Assembly: GCF_002192415.1 (NCBI RefSeq)
Contig: NZ_CP021780.1
Span: 3,100,001-3,164,000 of the forward strand
DNA from: Paenibacillus donghaensis
GTDB lineage: Bacteria > Bacillota > Bacilli > Paenibacillales > Paenibacillaceae
Direction of reading: 5' to 3'
Length of the DNA: 64,000 bases
In this document: piece after piece, positions 32,670 to 40,330 of the stretch
Numbering within the stretch: position 1 is the first letter of the stretch
Layout of the letters: every line of letters begins with the position of its first letter
The notes under the pieces: model-generated
Told to the model about the DNA's origin: nothing
Seen by the model: only the letters and a program-made list of their open reading frames with translations
Database searches by the model: none
Made by a program: the position numbers and the translations under genes

Positions 32670-33560
32670 CTAACTGAATTTGCGTTCAAGCTTGTTGAAC
32701 AGGAAGTTGATGATAACCGTGAAGACAAGGCATAGCACGACCAGAAAGGTTGCAATCGAGCTGCCATAGCCGTATTTGAAGGACAGGAACGAATTGTTGT
32801 ACATCACGGTTGAGATGACATCGGTGGCATGCGCCGGACCTCCGGCAGTCATTACCATCACCAGGTCGAAGGCCTGCAGGGACCCGATAAAAGCGAGCAC
32901 CATCGATATTTTGAAAATCGGCACAATCAGGGGAAACGTAATATAACGATCCGCCTTGATGCCGTCTGCGCCGTCAATCCTTGCCGCTTCATACAGCTCG
33001 TCCGGAATGTTCCGCACCCCCGTATACTGGATCAGCAGATGATAGCCGAAATACTGCCACAGTGACACCAGATAGATCGAAAACATCGCAATCTTCGGCT
33101 CAGTCAGCCAGTTATGTGTCCAGCTGTCCAGTCCGAGCGAGATCAGCAAGCCGTTCAGCATGCCGCCCATCGAGGTGGGGTTGTAGACCGTTTTCCACAG
33201 CTGGCCGATAATAACGACCGACAGAATGACCGGAGTGAAATAGATCGAGACCAAGGTATTGCCTTTGCGCAGATAACGGTTCAGCAGTATGGCCATCGCG
33301 AGGCACAAGGGGATTTCGAGCATCGATGCTACCGCATACAGCAGGGTCCGTCTGACCGAAGGCCAAAAGACCGGATCATGCAGGAACATCTCTCTGAAGT
33401 TCGCCAGTCCGACAAACTCCGCCTGATTAATGCCATCCCATTTCAGCAGCCCGGTGTAGATGGACACCAGAATCGGGATAAATACAAGACACACATACAG
33501 CAGCAGACACGGCAGGATGAAGACGGCTATTGTGCGTGCGGGCACCTTCAGAACTTTCAT
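32670..33560 (-). CDS. Carbohydrate ABC permease, MalF/UgpA type
   Basis: A 296-residue membrane protein with six helices and the EAA loop NIPDELYEAARIDGADGIKA. The SIYTGLLKWDGINQAEFVGL periplasmic-side segment is typical of lactose/arabinose-like MalF permeases. It lies between the binding protein gene and the MalG-type gene. A strong hairpin at 33598-33636, just upstream of it, probably lowers its expression relative to the binding protein. Confidence 0.93.
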   Translation of the reverse strand: MKVLKVPARTIAVFILPCLLLYVCLVFIPILVSIYTGLLKWDGINQAEFVGLANFREMFLHDPVFWPSVRRTLLYAVASMLEIPLCLAMAILLNRYLRKGNTLVSIYFTPVILSVVIIGQLWKTVYNPTSMGGMLNGLLISLGLDSWTHNWLTEPKIAMFSIYLVSLWQYFGYHLLIQYTGVRNIPDELYEAARIDGADGIKADRYITFPLIVPIFKISMVLAFIGSLQAFDLVMVMTAGGPAHATDVISTVMYNNSFLSFKYGYGSSIATFLVVLCLVFTVIINFLFNKLERKFS

Positions 33561-33597
33561 GACTTCCGCCTCCCAGCAAGTGAAACATCAGATTAAT

Positions 33598-33636
33598 CCG
33601 GTGTGAAGCCGCGTGGGGCGCTTCGCTTCACACCGG
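33598..33636 (-). terminator. Intercistronic hairpin between binding protein and permeases
   Basis: CCGGTGTGAAGC / GCTTCACACCGG is a perfect 12-bp stem with a 15-nt loop and no U tract. Such hairpins stabilise the upstream mRNA or partly stop transcription, giving excess binding protein. Confidence 0.75.
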
Positions 33637-33682
33637 GAAGGCAGTTGTTGGTCGCTGCCGGCGTTTCCTTATTGCTTATTAC

Positions 33683-35062
33683 TTATTTATTGGCTTCAAA
33701 AGCACTCTGATGCTCCTTGGCTACCTGCGCGGAATCCACCTTCTGCACGAACAGGTTCTGGATGCTGCTCAAGTGCACCTGGGCCGTTGCCGGATTCATC
33801 GTATTGTCAAAAGCGAGATCGCCGCCCTTCACCTGGTTGAACAGGCCGGCAATGTTGATCGCCAGATCGGAGTATCCTGCTGCCTTTAGGTCGCCGTCCA
33901 CCTTCTGCCCGATACCTACCGCATTCTTCAGCTCAAACTGCTTCTTGGGCAGGTTCAGCGCGAAGAAATTTAGGAAGTCCATCGTTTCCTGCAAGTGCTC
34001 GCTGTTAGCGGATACAGCAAAAGCACTGCCTGGAGCCAGCATGAATTCATTCGGGTCACCCTTGCCGTTTACGGTCGGGAATTGGAACGCGCCTACTTTG
34101 CCGGATACGGACGAAGCATCAATCGCCCCGGTTTCCCAGGAGCCGATGACCCACATCGCCGCTTTGCCGGATTTGAAAATATTGCCGCCTGCCGTGGCGT
34201 CGATCGAGGTCGCCCCATCCGGGAACGCACCCGCCTGAACCAGCGATTGGAAGGCGTCAACGGCTTCGATGAAGGCAGGGTCTTCGAAGGTTCTTTTGCC
34301 ATCCTGCACATCCTGCAGGAAGCCCGGGCCGCCGTTGGTGCGCAGCAGAATGTTCATGAACAGGAACGAGCCGGTCCAAGAATCCTTCTCGCCGATAGCC
34401 AGCGGTGTGATACCCTTGTCTTTGAGAATCTTCACATCCTGAAGCATCTCCTCGAAGGTGGTTGGCGTCTTGGCGATGCCCGCCTGCTCGAACAGCTCTT
34501 TATTGTAGAAGACCACTTCAATGTTATTGCCGTCTGGGAGCGCATACACCTTATCGTTGAAGCTGTAATAATCCAGCAGGCCGGATTGGTAGGTATCCTT
34601 CAGCCCGTTCTGTCCGAGCATGTCATTCAGCGGTGCGAACAGCCCTGCGTCGACAAAAGGCTTCATTTGCGCAGCCGGATTGACAATCGTGATGTCCGGT
34701 ACTTCCTTGGAAGCCGCCTGGGTCTTCAGCTTCACCTTCTGCTGGTCGGTGTTCAGCGTATCCAGCTCAATGTGAATATTCGGATGCTCCTTCTCATATT
34801 GCTCGGACAGTTCGTGCACCATCTTGTAGGACGGAGCGGCCGGATCGGGGTAAATATTCTGGAACGTGATCGATACCTTTTTGTCGCTGGAGGTGTTGGC
34901 CGGAGCCGTAGTTTCCTTGGTGTTCGTGCCGGTATTCGCAGCGGCATCTTTGTTGCCGGTGTCACTGCCTTCATTGTTGGAGTTGCCGCAAGCTGCCAGA
35001 GTAAGTGCCAACGCAGCCGACAGGACCCATACAAAGGTTGTTTTTGACTTCTTCTGGACCAT
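33683..35062 (-). CDS. Sugar ABC transporter lipoprotein (family 1 binding protein)
   Basis: A 459-residue extracellular binding protein. The lipobox LAAC sits at residues 22-25 after a hydrophobic signal, followed by a Thr/Asn/Lys linker. Domain features include VSITFQNIYPDP, VPDITIVNPAAQMKPFVDAG and the cleft segment NDKVYALPDGNNIEVVFYNK. It delivers an oligosaccharide to the MalF/MalG-type permeases. It leads the operon: binding protein, two permeases, YesM-type kinase, YesN-type regulator. Substrate unknown; relatives bind plant cell-wall oligosaccharides. Confidence 0.93.
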   Translation of the reverse strand: MVQKKSKTTFVWVLSAALALTLAACGNSNNEGSDTGNKDAAANTGTNTKETTAPANTSSDKKVSITFQNIYPDPAAPSYKMVHELSEQYEKEHPNIHIELDTLNTDQQKVKLKTQAASKEVPDITIVNPAAQMKPFVDAGLFAPLNDMLGQNGLKDTYQSGLLDYYSFNDKVYALPDGNNIEVVFYNKELFEQAGIAKTPTTFEEMLQDVKILKDKGITPLAIGEKDSWTGSFLFMNILLRTNGGPGFLQDVQDGKRTFEDPAFIEAVDAFQSLVQAGAFPDGATSIDATAGGNIFKSGKAAMWVIGSWETGAIDASSVSGKVGAFQFPTVNGKGDPNEFMLAPGSAFAVSANSEHLQETMDFLNFFALNLPKKQFELKNAVGIGQKVDGDLKAAGYSDLAINIAGLFNQVKGGDLAFDNTMNPATAQVHLSSIQNLFVQKVDSAQVAKEHQSAFEANK

Positions 35063-35235
35063 ATTTAATGCCCCCTGTTATCGTGGTATATTAAGCAAGC
35101 TGTGGCAGCGAATAAGGACGCTTAGTCTTGGGCAGGTATGCATCAAGATGAAAATCCAAGTCCGCATGCACCCCGTGCCCTGTAATTCGCGTCACTCTTC
35201 TTGCGCAAGCTCAGCTTATATAGCTACATTATCGT

Positions 35236-35254
35236 TTGGTGAAGCGCTTCCAAC
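35236..35254. promoter_or_regulatory. Palindrome upstream of the sugar ABC operon
   Basis: TTGGTGAAGCGCTTCCAAC has a perfect 10-bp core GAAGCGCTTC with near-symmetric flanks, 174 bp upstream of the binding-protein start. It resembles LacI/CcpA-type sites, whose centre is CG. The rest of 35063-35579 shows no gene. Confidence 0.45.
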
Positions 35255-35427
35255 AAGATGCGAACTTAAGGATAAAGGTTTGTTTTTTCTAGAATGTTTA
35301 GAACTGTAGGAGCGGACCCATCAAGAAATCTGCAGACAACAGCGGCCGGAAGTCCAAACATTCCCCGCAGTTACGACCAGACCCAATATGAAAATCTAAA
35401 GTTCAACTTATATAGTATAGAAATTGG

Positions 35428-35476
35428 AACAGGACTGTCTCATTCGCAGCAATTCCGCTGACGAGACAATCCTGTT
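35428..35476 (-). terminator. Long hairpin downstream of the YfiT-like gene
   Basis: AACAGGACTGTCTC / GAGACAATCCTGTT stem (one mismatch) with a 21-nt loop, 104 bp after the YfiT-like stop; the U tract is poor. Confidence 0.5.
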
Positions 35477-35579
35477 CACCTTATCTATAGGATTCAGCCG
35501 GTTCGCTGGTTCGTATGTTAGGCAAGCGATGGAGCGGCTGTGTTACTCGCAAGAACCTGGACGCCTATCGACACCCATG

Positions 35580-36107
35580 TTATCCGTTCAAACGCTGCTT
35601 CAGCGAGCTGATCTGGGCCAGATGATGCCGGCCATGCCAGGCAAACCGCTGCGTAGCCTGTTCCAGGGTCATCGCCCCATGTGTGGGACTTGTGAAACAG
35701 CGCTGGAACTGCTCCGCAGGCAATGTCCGCAGCAGGATCACGAACCGGTGGCGAAGGGATTCCAGCAGCTGCAGCGAGAACACTATCGGCGTCTCCTCAT
35801 AGTCGGCCAGCTCCGCCCATAGATCCTCGCGGTAAGAACCGGCCAAGGGGGATTCCTCGGTCAACGCCCGTTTGAAGCGGATGTACGCGTTCATATCATT
35901 GTCGGCCAGATGATGCACCACCTGCTGCGTGCTCCAGCCTCCCGGCCGGTAGGGTATGCGCAGCTGTTCGGGTGTGAATTCTGCTACCGTACGCTTCAGA
36001 TCGGCCGGTAGAGCGGCGATATCCTCGATCCAGCCTGCCCGCTGCTCCGCTGTCGGCTGCTCCTGCGGGGTGAAATGACCCAAAGGGTAAGATAATGACA
36101 TGTTCAT
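35580..36107 (-). CDS. YfiT-like putative bacillithiol transferase (DinB superfamily)
   Basis: A 175-residue protein close to B. subtilis YfiT/BstA. It starts MSLSYPLGHFTP, then PYRPGGWSTQQVVHHLADND with the first metal His, and ends with FAWHGRHHLAQISSLKQR with the other two. These metal-dependent four-helix proteins transfer bacillithiol to xenobiotics. No partner gene lies nearby. It is a second DinB-superfamily member besides 15943-16437. Confidence 0.9.
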   Translation of the reverse strand: MNMSLSYPLGHFTPQEQPTAEQRAGWIEDIAALPADLKRTVAEFTPEQLRIPYRPGGWSTQQVVHHLADNDMNAYIRFKRALTEESPLAGSYREDLWAELADYEETPIVFSLQLLESLRHRFVILLRTLPAEQFQRCFTSPTHGAMTLEQATQRFAWHGRHHLAQISSLKQRLNG

Positions 36108-36389
36108 GAGTATGGCCCCTTTCGTCTATCGACTCTAACTACTCCTATTCTTGTTCTCAGACACATTAGCGGTATTCATTCTCTATCACTAAATCTGCTG
36201 TTAGCACCATTAGAGCAAATAGCACCACACACAAGCAGATACAAGTAGACACAAGCAGACAATTTCGTTTTCTACTCATAGGTTGGTGCTCGGACTGAAA
36301 ATGGTGTTTTAACTGAAATACTTGCAGATTCGGTTGCTGCTTAGGCCTCCATTAGATAGGAGCATCCAAGACTTGGTCTCTTGATCGCC

Positions 36390-36596
36390 ACATTAGTCCA
36401 GCCACCGATTTAAGTGCGAAAACGCATCTAATTTGCCGATTTTTTCTGTTTTGGAGCAAATAAGTGCGAAAACGCATTTAATTTCGAGTTTTGAGCAGTA
36501 CAGAAGCGATTTTCTCCAAAATAGTTGCAGATTCGCACTTATTTGCCCGAAACAGGAGTTTCAGCTGAAATTAGATGCACTTTCGCAACTAATTTG
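36390..36596 (-). repeat. Iterated-palindrome element, copy A (inverted)
   Basis: Reverse-complement copy of the elements at 45884-46150 and 49642-49911. Its palindromes include AAATAAGTGCGAAAACGCAT, ATAGTTGCAGATTCGCACTT and AAATTAGATGCACTTTCGCA. The rest of 36108-36795 holds a short ACAAG(C/T)AGA tandem stretch (about 36232-36262) and no gene. Confidence 0.8.
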
Positions 36597-36795
36597 TCTT
36601 GACGCTACCGGACACCCCTTACCGGGTGCGCAATTTATCTCAGGGTGTTTCCAAACCTGGATACAATTCATGTTATTAGTCGAAGTAGCAGCTTCTTTCG
36701 CATGCAGCTCTGGAATGGCTGGTCCACCTTCCATTTTAACCTGCGATGTACGAACTAGGAGCTGTCTTTCGCAGTTGTTTAACTAACCAGTGATC

Positions 36796-39006
36796 TTATT
36801 CCGGCGGCTGATCCTGCCCCTTCCACAGCTTCAGCACCTCGGTGAGTCCAGGGAGATCGAGGCCGTCCAGCGAGAAGGCTTTGCGCAGCAGGTCATGCGG
36901 AATAAATTCATCATATTTGCCTAGATAAGGCGCTTCGTCTGGCGACAGAAGCTGCAGCGGATCCTGCACAGCTACGGTTTCGGCAAGAATCTCCGCTTCC
37001 AGCGTTTCCGCATCGGCCTTGCCTGCAACCACCATATAATACGGCTCCATCGGTACGACGGAACGCAGGCCCATAGTGCCCTTCAGGTTGTTCTTCAGCA
37101 GCCGCTCCAGCGTGCGGAACTGGCGGCTGCCAGCCCAAGGCAGGATGAACATGGAGTCGCCGCCTGCGGGCAGGACGGAACGCGTCAGCAAGCCGCTCTC
37201 CTTCGCCAGGCGGCGAGCCCGTTCCAGACGCGCCGCCGCACTGGGAGCGAGATAAGGGTACAGCATCGTCGCGCCCAGCACCTCGCGGATTTTGGTCATA
37301 ATGCGCGTGTGCACATCGCCTCCTGCTCCGAGCCAGAGGGTGTCCACCTTGCCGCGCGAGGTTTTGACATAAACGGCCTTATGGCGGGTGTCCACCTCCT
37401 CAACCTTCCACAGTCTGCCTGCCAGCGTGAAGCAGTAGCCGGGGGGCGGCACAGTGGTAATCGAGCCAATCTCCTCCGTGCCGTTGTAGACCACATGCTC
37501 CTCGTCATCCTTGAACACGGCGTAGAAGCGGAAGTTGTTGACGATCTTCTCCCCCGCCAGACCGACCAGCACACTGCCTTCATCCATCCGCTCAATGTGA
37601 CCCATGCCCAGCATATAGGCCATGAACGCTTCATAATCCTCTTCCGTAATGCCCTGGAAGGAGGGCAGACTGAGCACAGCCGCTCTCAGTTCGTCCGGCT
37701 CGGCTTCGCCCATACTCTTCAGCATGCTCATCGTCTGGTGGTAGAGCAGCCCCACCGGAAGCTTGCGCACCTCCAGCGGCTCCACCCATTTCTCGCGTAC
37801 ATACAGCTCGATCACGGCAATCGCCCGCAGCAGCGTCCACGGCATGCGGGCGGGCAGCTGCGCTTCTTCGTCTTCCTCCTCCGGCGTGACGAAGATCATC
37901 TCGGAGGCGGCGTCGCCCCGCCTGCCGGAACGGCCCAGCCGCTGCACGAAGCTCGCGCAGCTGTAAGGTGCGCCGAGCTGGAGCACGCGCTCCAGCTCGC
38001 CAAGATCGATGCCTAGCTCCAGCGTCAGCGTCGCTGCGGCCACGGCTGGGCCCGAGCCCTCGCGCAGCGCGGCCTCGGTCTCTTCGCGCAGCATGGCGGA
38101 GATGCTGCCATGGTGCACATGGAACACATCCCGCTCGCTGCGGCGCGCCGCCGTCCGCCGCAGCTCCAGGATCGCCGTTTCGGCGTCGCTGCGGCTGTTG
38201 GTGAAGATCAGCGCTTTCTTCTGGCGGGTGTGGTCATAGATGAAGTCATAATACGCTTGACGTGCCCGCTCCAGCTGCTCCGCCTGGACCTCGTCCCGCG
38301 CGTCCGGGAAGGAGAAATGCTCCACACTGAGGCGCAGCTTGCGCCCGCCCTGCGGAGCAGACACCTCCACGCGTTCCCGCGTGCCTGCCGCCAGCCAGGT
38401 GGTGACGGAGGCATAATCGCTCAACGTGGCGGACAGCCCGATCCGGCGCGGATGGCAGCCGGCCATCCGCGAGATCCGTGCCAGCTGGCTGAGCACCTGG
38501 ATGCCGCGGTCCGCGCCCATGAAGGCATGCACCTCGTCAATGACGATGTAGCGCAGGTCATGGAACAGCGCCGGGATGGCATTGGGACGGTTCATCAGCA
38601 GGCCTTCCAGGGACTCCGGCGTGATCTGCAGCACGCCGGAGGGGTTCTGCACCAGCTTGGTTTTGTCCGCCTGCGGCACATCGCCATGCCAATGCCAGAC
38701 CGGGATGCTGCCCTCGCGGAGCAGATCGTTCAAGCGGGTGAACTGGTCATTGATCAGCGCCTTCAGCGGCGCGATGTAGAGGATGCCGACCGAAGCGCTG
38801 GGATGCTCATACAGCTCGGTCAGCGCAGGAAAAAAAGCCGCCTCCGTCTTCCCCGAAGCCGTTCCCGAGGCGATCAGCAGATGATGCGGCGTATCGAACA
38901 GCACCCGGCAGGCATCCACCTGCGCTTCGCGCAGGGTCTCCCAGCGGTTCCTGTAGATAAATTCCTTAATGAACGGAGCCAGCCGGTGAAACGGGTTGCC
39001 GCTCAT
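36796..39006 (-). CDS. Lhr/BrxHI-like superfamily 2 helicase, third gene of the TerB operon
   Basis: A 736-residue DEVH-type helicase. Motif I is SGTASGKTEA (47-56), motif Ia IAPLKALINDQ, motif II IDEVHAF (156-162), motif III LSATLSD, motif IV ALIFTNSR and motif VI QRLGRSGRRGD (355-365); the C-terminal 340 residues resemble the Lhr-type winged-helix/WYL-adjacent region. It is likely a 3'-5' DNA translocase. In BREX type 2 the brxHI helicase follows a brxD ATPase; here it overlaps a brxD-like gene by 4 bp, but the first gene is a TerB-N protein and pgl genes are absent. Codon use is GC-rich, in line with its operon. Confidence 0.9.
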   Translation of the reverse strand: MSGNPFHRLAPFIKEFIYRNRWETLREAQVDACRVLFDTPHHLLIASGTASGKTEAAFFPALTELYEHPSASVGILYIAPLKALINDQFTRLNDLLREGSIPVWHWHGDVPQADKTKLVQNPSGVLQITPESLEGLLMNRPNAIPALFHDLRYIVIDEVHAFMGADRGIQVLSQLARISRMAGCHPRRIGLSATLSDYASVTTWLAAGTRERVEVSAPQGGRKLRLSVEHFSFPDARDEVQAEQLERARQAYYDFIYDHTRQKKALIFTNSRSDAETAILELRRTAARRSERDVFHVHHGSISAMLREETEAALREGSGPAVAAATLTLELGIDLGELERVLQLGAPYSCASFVQRLGRSGRRGDAASEMIFVTPEEEDEEAQLPARMPWTLLRAIAVIELYVREKWVEPLEVRKLPVGLLYHQTMSMLKSMGEAEPDELRAAVLSLPSFQGITEEDYEAFMAYMLGMGHIERMDEGSVLVGLAGEKIVNNFRFYAVFKDDEEHVVYNGTEEIGSITTVPPPGYCFTLAGRLWKVEEVDTRHKAVYVKTSRGKVDTLWLGAGGDVHTRIMTKIREVLGATMLYPYLAPSAAARLERARRLAKESGLLTRSVLPAGGDSMFILPWAGSRQFRTLERLLKNNLKGTMGLRSVVPMEPYYMVVAGKADAETLEAEILAETVAVQDPLQLLSPDEAPYLGKYDEFIPHDLLRKAFSLDGLDLPGLTEVLKLWKGQDQPPE

Positions 39007-40322
39007 AGCTCGAACTCCGCGAGGAAGCCGTCCAGCTCCGTCTGCCCGGCTTCTGCCGGCTTCGCTGTACGTTCCCCGACCAGTTGCCCGAAGGTGGCCT
39101 CCGGATGCTGGCGCAGCGTATGCAGCAGATCCATGAAATCGCGCACCACCTCGCGTGGGGTCAGCAGCTCGTCCGCCCCCAGCCGGCCGACGGCCTCCTC
39201 CATGAAATGCACCAGCTGCTCCTGCGTCAATTGCGCTTCGTACCCGTAATGCAGCGCATGGATGTCGCGCAGCTTCTGCAGCAGCACGAGAATCTCCTCA
39301 TGGGAGAGCATATCCAGCGAGATGATCGGTCCCGTGTAGTTGTTCATGCCGCTGCTGCCGTAACGTCCGGCGACCAGCCGCGAGCGCAGCGCTTCGTAGC
39401 TGAACAGCCCCCGCCGTCCATCCTCGACGAATTGCGGAGTGCCGCCGATGAAGATCCCGAGACTCTCCGCTTTGCCCTGCATCGTATCATTAAACATTGT
39501 GAGCAGCTTCTCATAGTTGCTCTGACGGGAGATGCTGTTGGTGATTTTGTAGAGGTTGACCCCCTCATCAATGAACAACAGCAGCCCGCTATAGCCAATC
39601 GCTGCGGTGAACTCCGCCCACAGCTTCATATAATCGTACCAGTTGTCGTCGTCAATGATGACGCCTACACCCAGTTCCTTCCGCGCTTCGGTGCGGGTGG
39701 GGAATTCGCCGCGCAGCCAGCGCAGCGAGGCCTGCTTCAACTCATCATTATCCAGCTTGTGCCCGTTCCAGTAAGAGGCCAGCACCTTGGCGAAATCAAA
39801 GCCATGCACCAGCCCCCTCATCTCGGAGGTGACCGCATAGATCCGCTGCTCAACCTCCTCGCCAAGGCCGGGGTGGTCCGGCGCATAACCGTGTGTCTGC
39901 ATCACGGCCTGCTGCAGGCCGAAGATCCATTTCTGCAGGATCATCTCCAGCGCCCCTCCATCCGGGCGGGTCTTCGTAGACATGTGGCTCATCAGCTCAC
40001 GGTAGGTGGCCAGACCTTGCCCTTTGGTGCCTACCAGCCGCCGCTCGGGTGACAGGTCGCCATCCGCAACCACGAAATCACGGTCCATCGCATAGTTGCG
40101 GATGATTTGCAGCAGGAAGCTTTTGCCGCTGCCGAACTTGCCCGTAATCAGCTTGAAGGCGGCCCCGCCTTCGGCGATGTTGTCCATATCCTTCAGGATA
40201 GCTTCAACCTCCGGCCTGCGGCCGACGGCGATATGCTCCAGCCCGATACGTGGAACAACACCCGCAGTCAGGGAATTGACCAGCGCCGTTGTCATTCTCT
40301 TCGGTATTCTCAGCATGTTCAT
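39003..40322 (-). CDS. BrxD-like P-loop ATPase (DUF2791)
   Basis: About 439 residues. Walker A is TGKFGSGKSFLL (about 64-75 counted from the GTG at 40334), Walker B LLLFIDEGVNLY (251-262), followed by sensor-like FIGGTPQFVEDGRRG and a C-terminal winged-helix end LLTPREVVRDFMDLLH, all typical of the BREX ATPase BrxD/DUF2791. I prefer ATG 40322, with AAAGAGG 9 nt upstream and 8 bp after the TerB stop; a GTG at 40334 would overlap that stop by 4 bp. It probably loads or gates the helicase. Such ATPases act with BrxHI-type helicases on DNA ends or forks, by analogy. Confidence 0.9.
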   Translation of the reverse strand: MNMLRIPKRMTTALVNSLTAGVVPRIGLEHIAVGRRPEVEAILKDMDNIAEGGAAFKLITGKFGSGKSFLLQIIRNYAMDRDFVVADGDLSPERRLVGTKGQGLATYRELMSHMSTKTRPDGGALEMILQKWIFGLQQAVMQTHGYAPDHPGLGEEVEQRIYAVTSEMRGLVHGFDFAKVLASYWNGHKLDNDELKQASLRWLRGEFPTRTEARKELGVGVIIDDDNWYDYMKLWAEFTAAIGYSGLLLFIDEGVNLYKITNSISRQSNYEKLLTMFNDTMQGKAESLGIFIGGTPQFVEDGRRGLFSYEALRSRLVAGRYGSSGMNNYTGPIISLDMLSHEEILVLLQKLRDIHALHYGYEAQLTQEQLVHFMEEAVGRLGADELLTPREVVRDFMDLLHTLRQHPEATFGQLVGERTAKPAEAGQTELDGFLAEFEL

Positions 40323-40330
40323 TCTAACGT

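Noticed and set aside
35236..35254. Certain CcpA cre site
   Set aside because: The core is palindromic with central CG, but the match to the cre consensus is incomplete; it may serve another LacI-type protein. Kept only as a palindrome.
38110..39249. Long plus-strand frame (379 codons) opposite the helicase gene
   Set aside because: It is the antisense shadow of a GC-rich gene with clear helicase motifs; composition is Arg/Pro/His-rich and it has no ribosome binding site.
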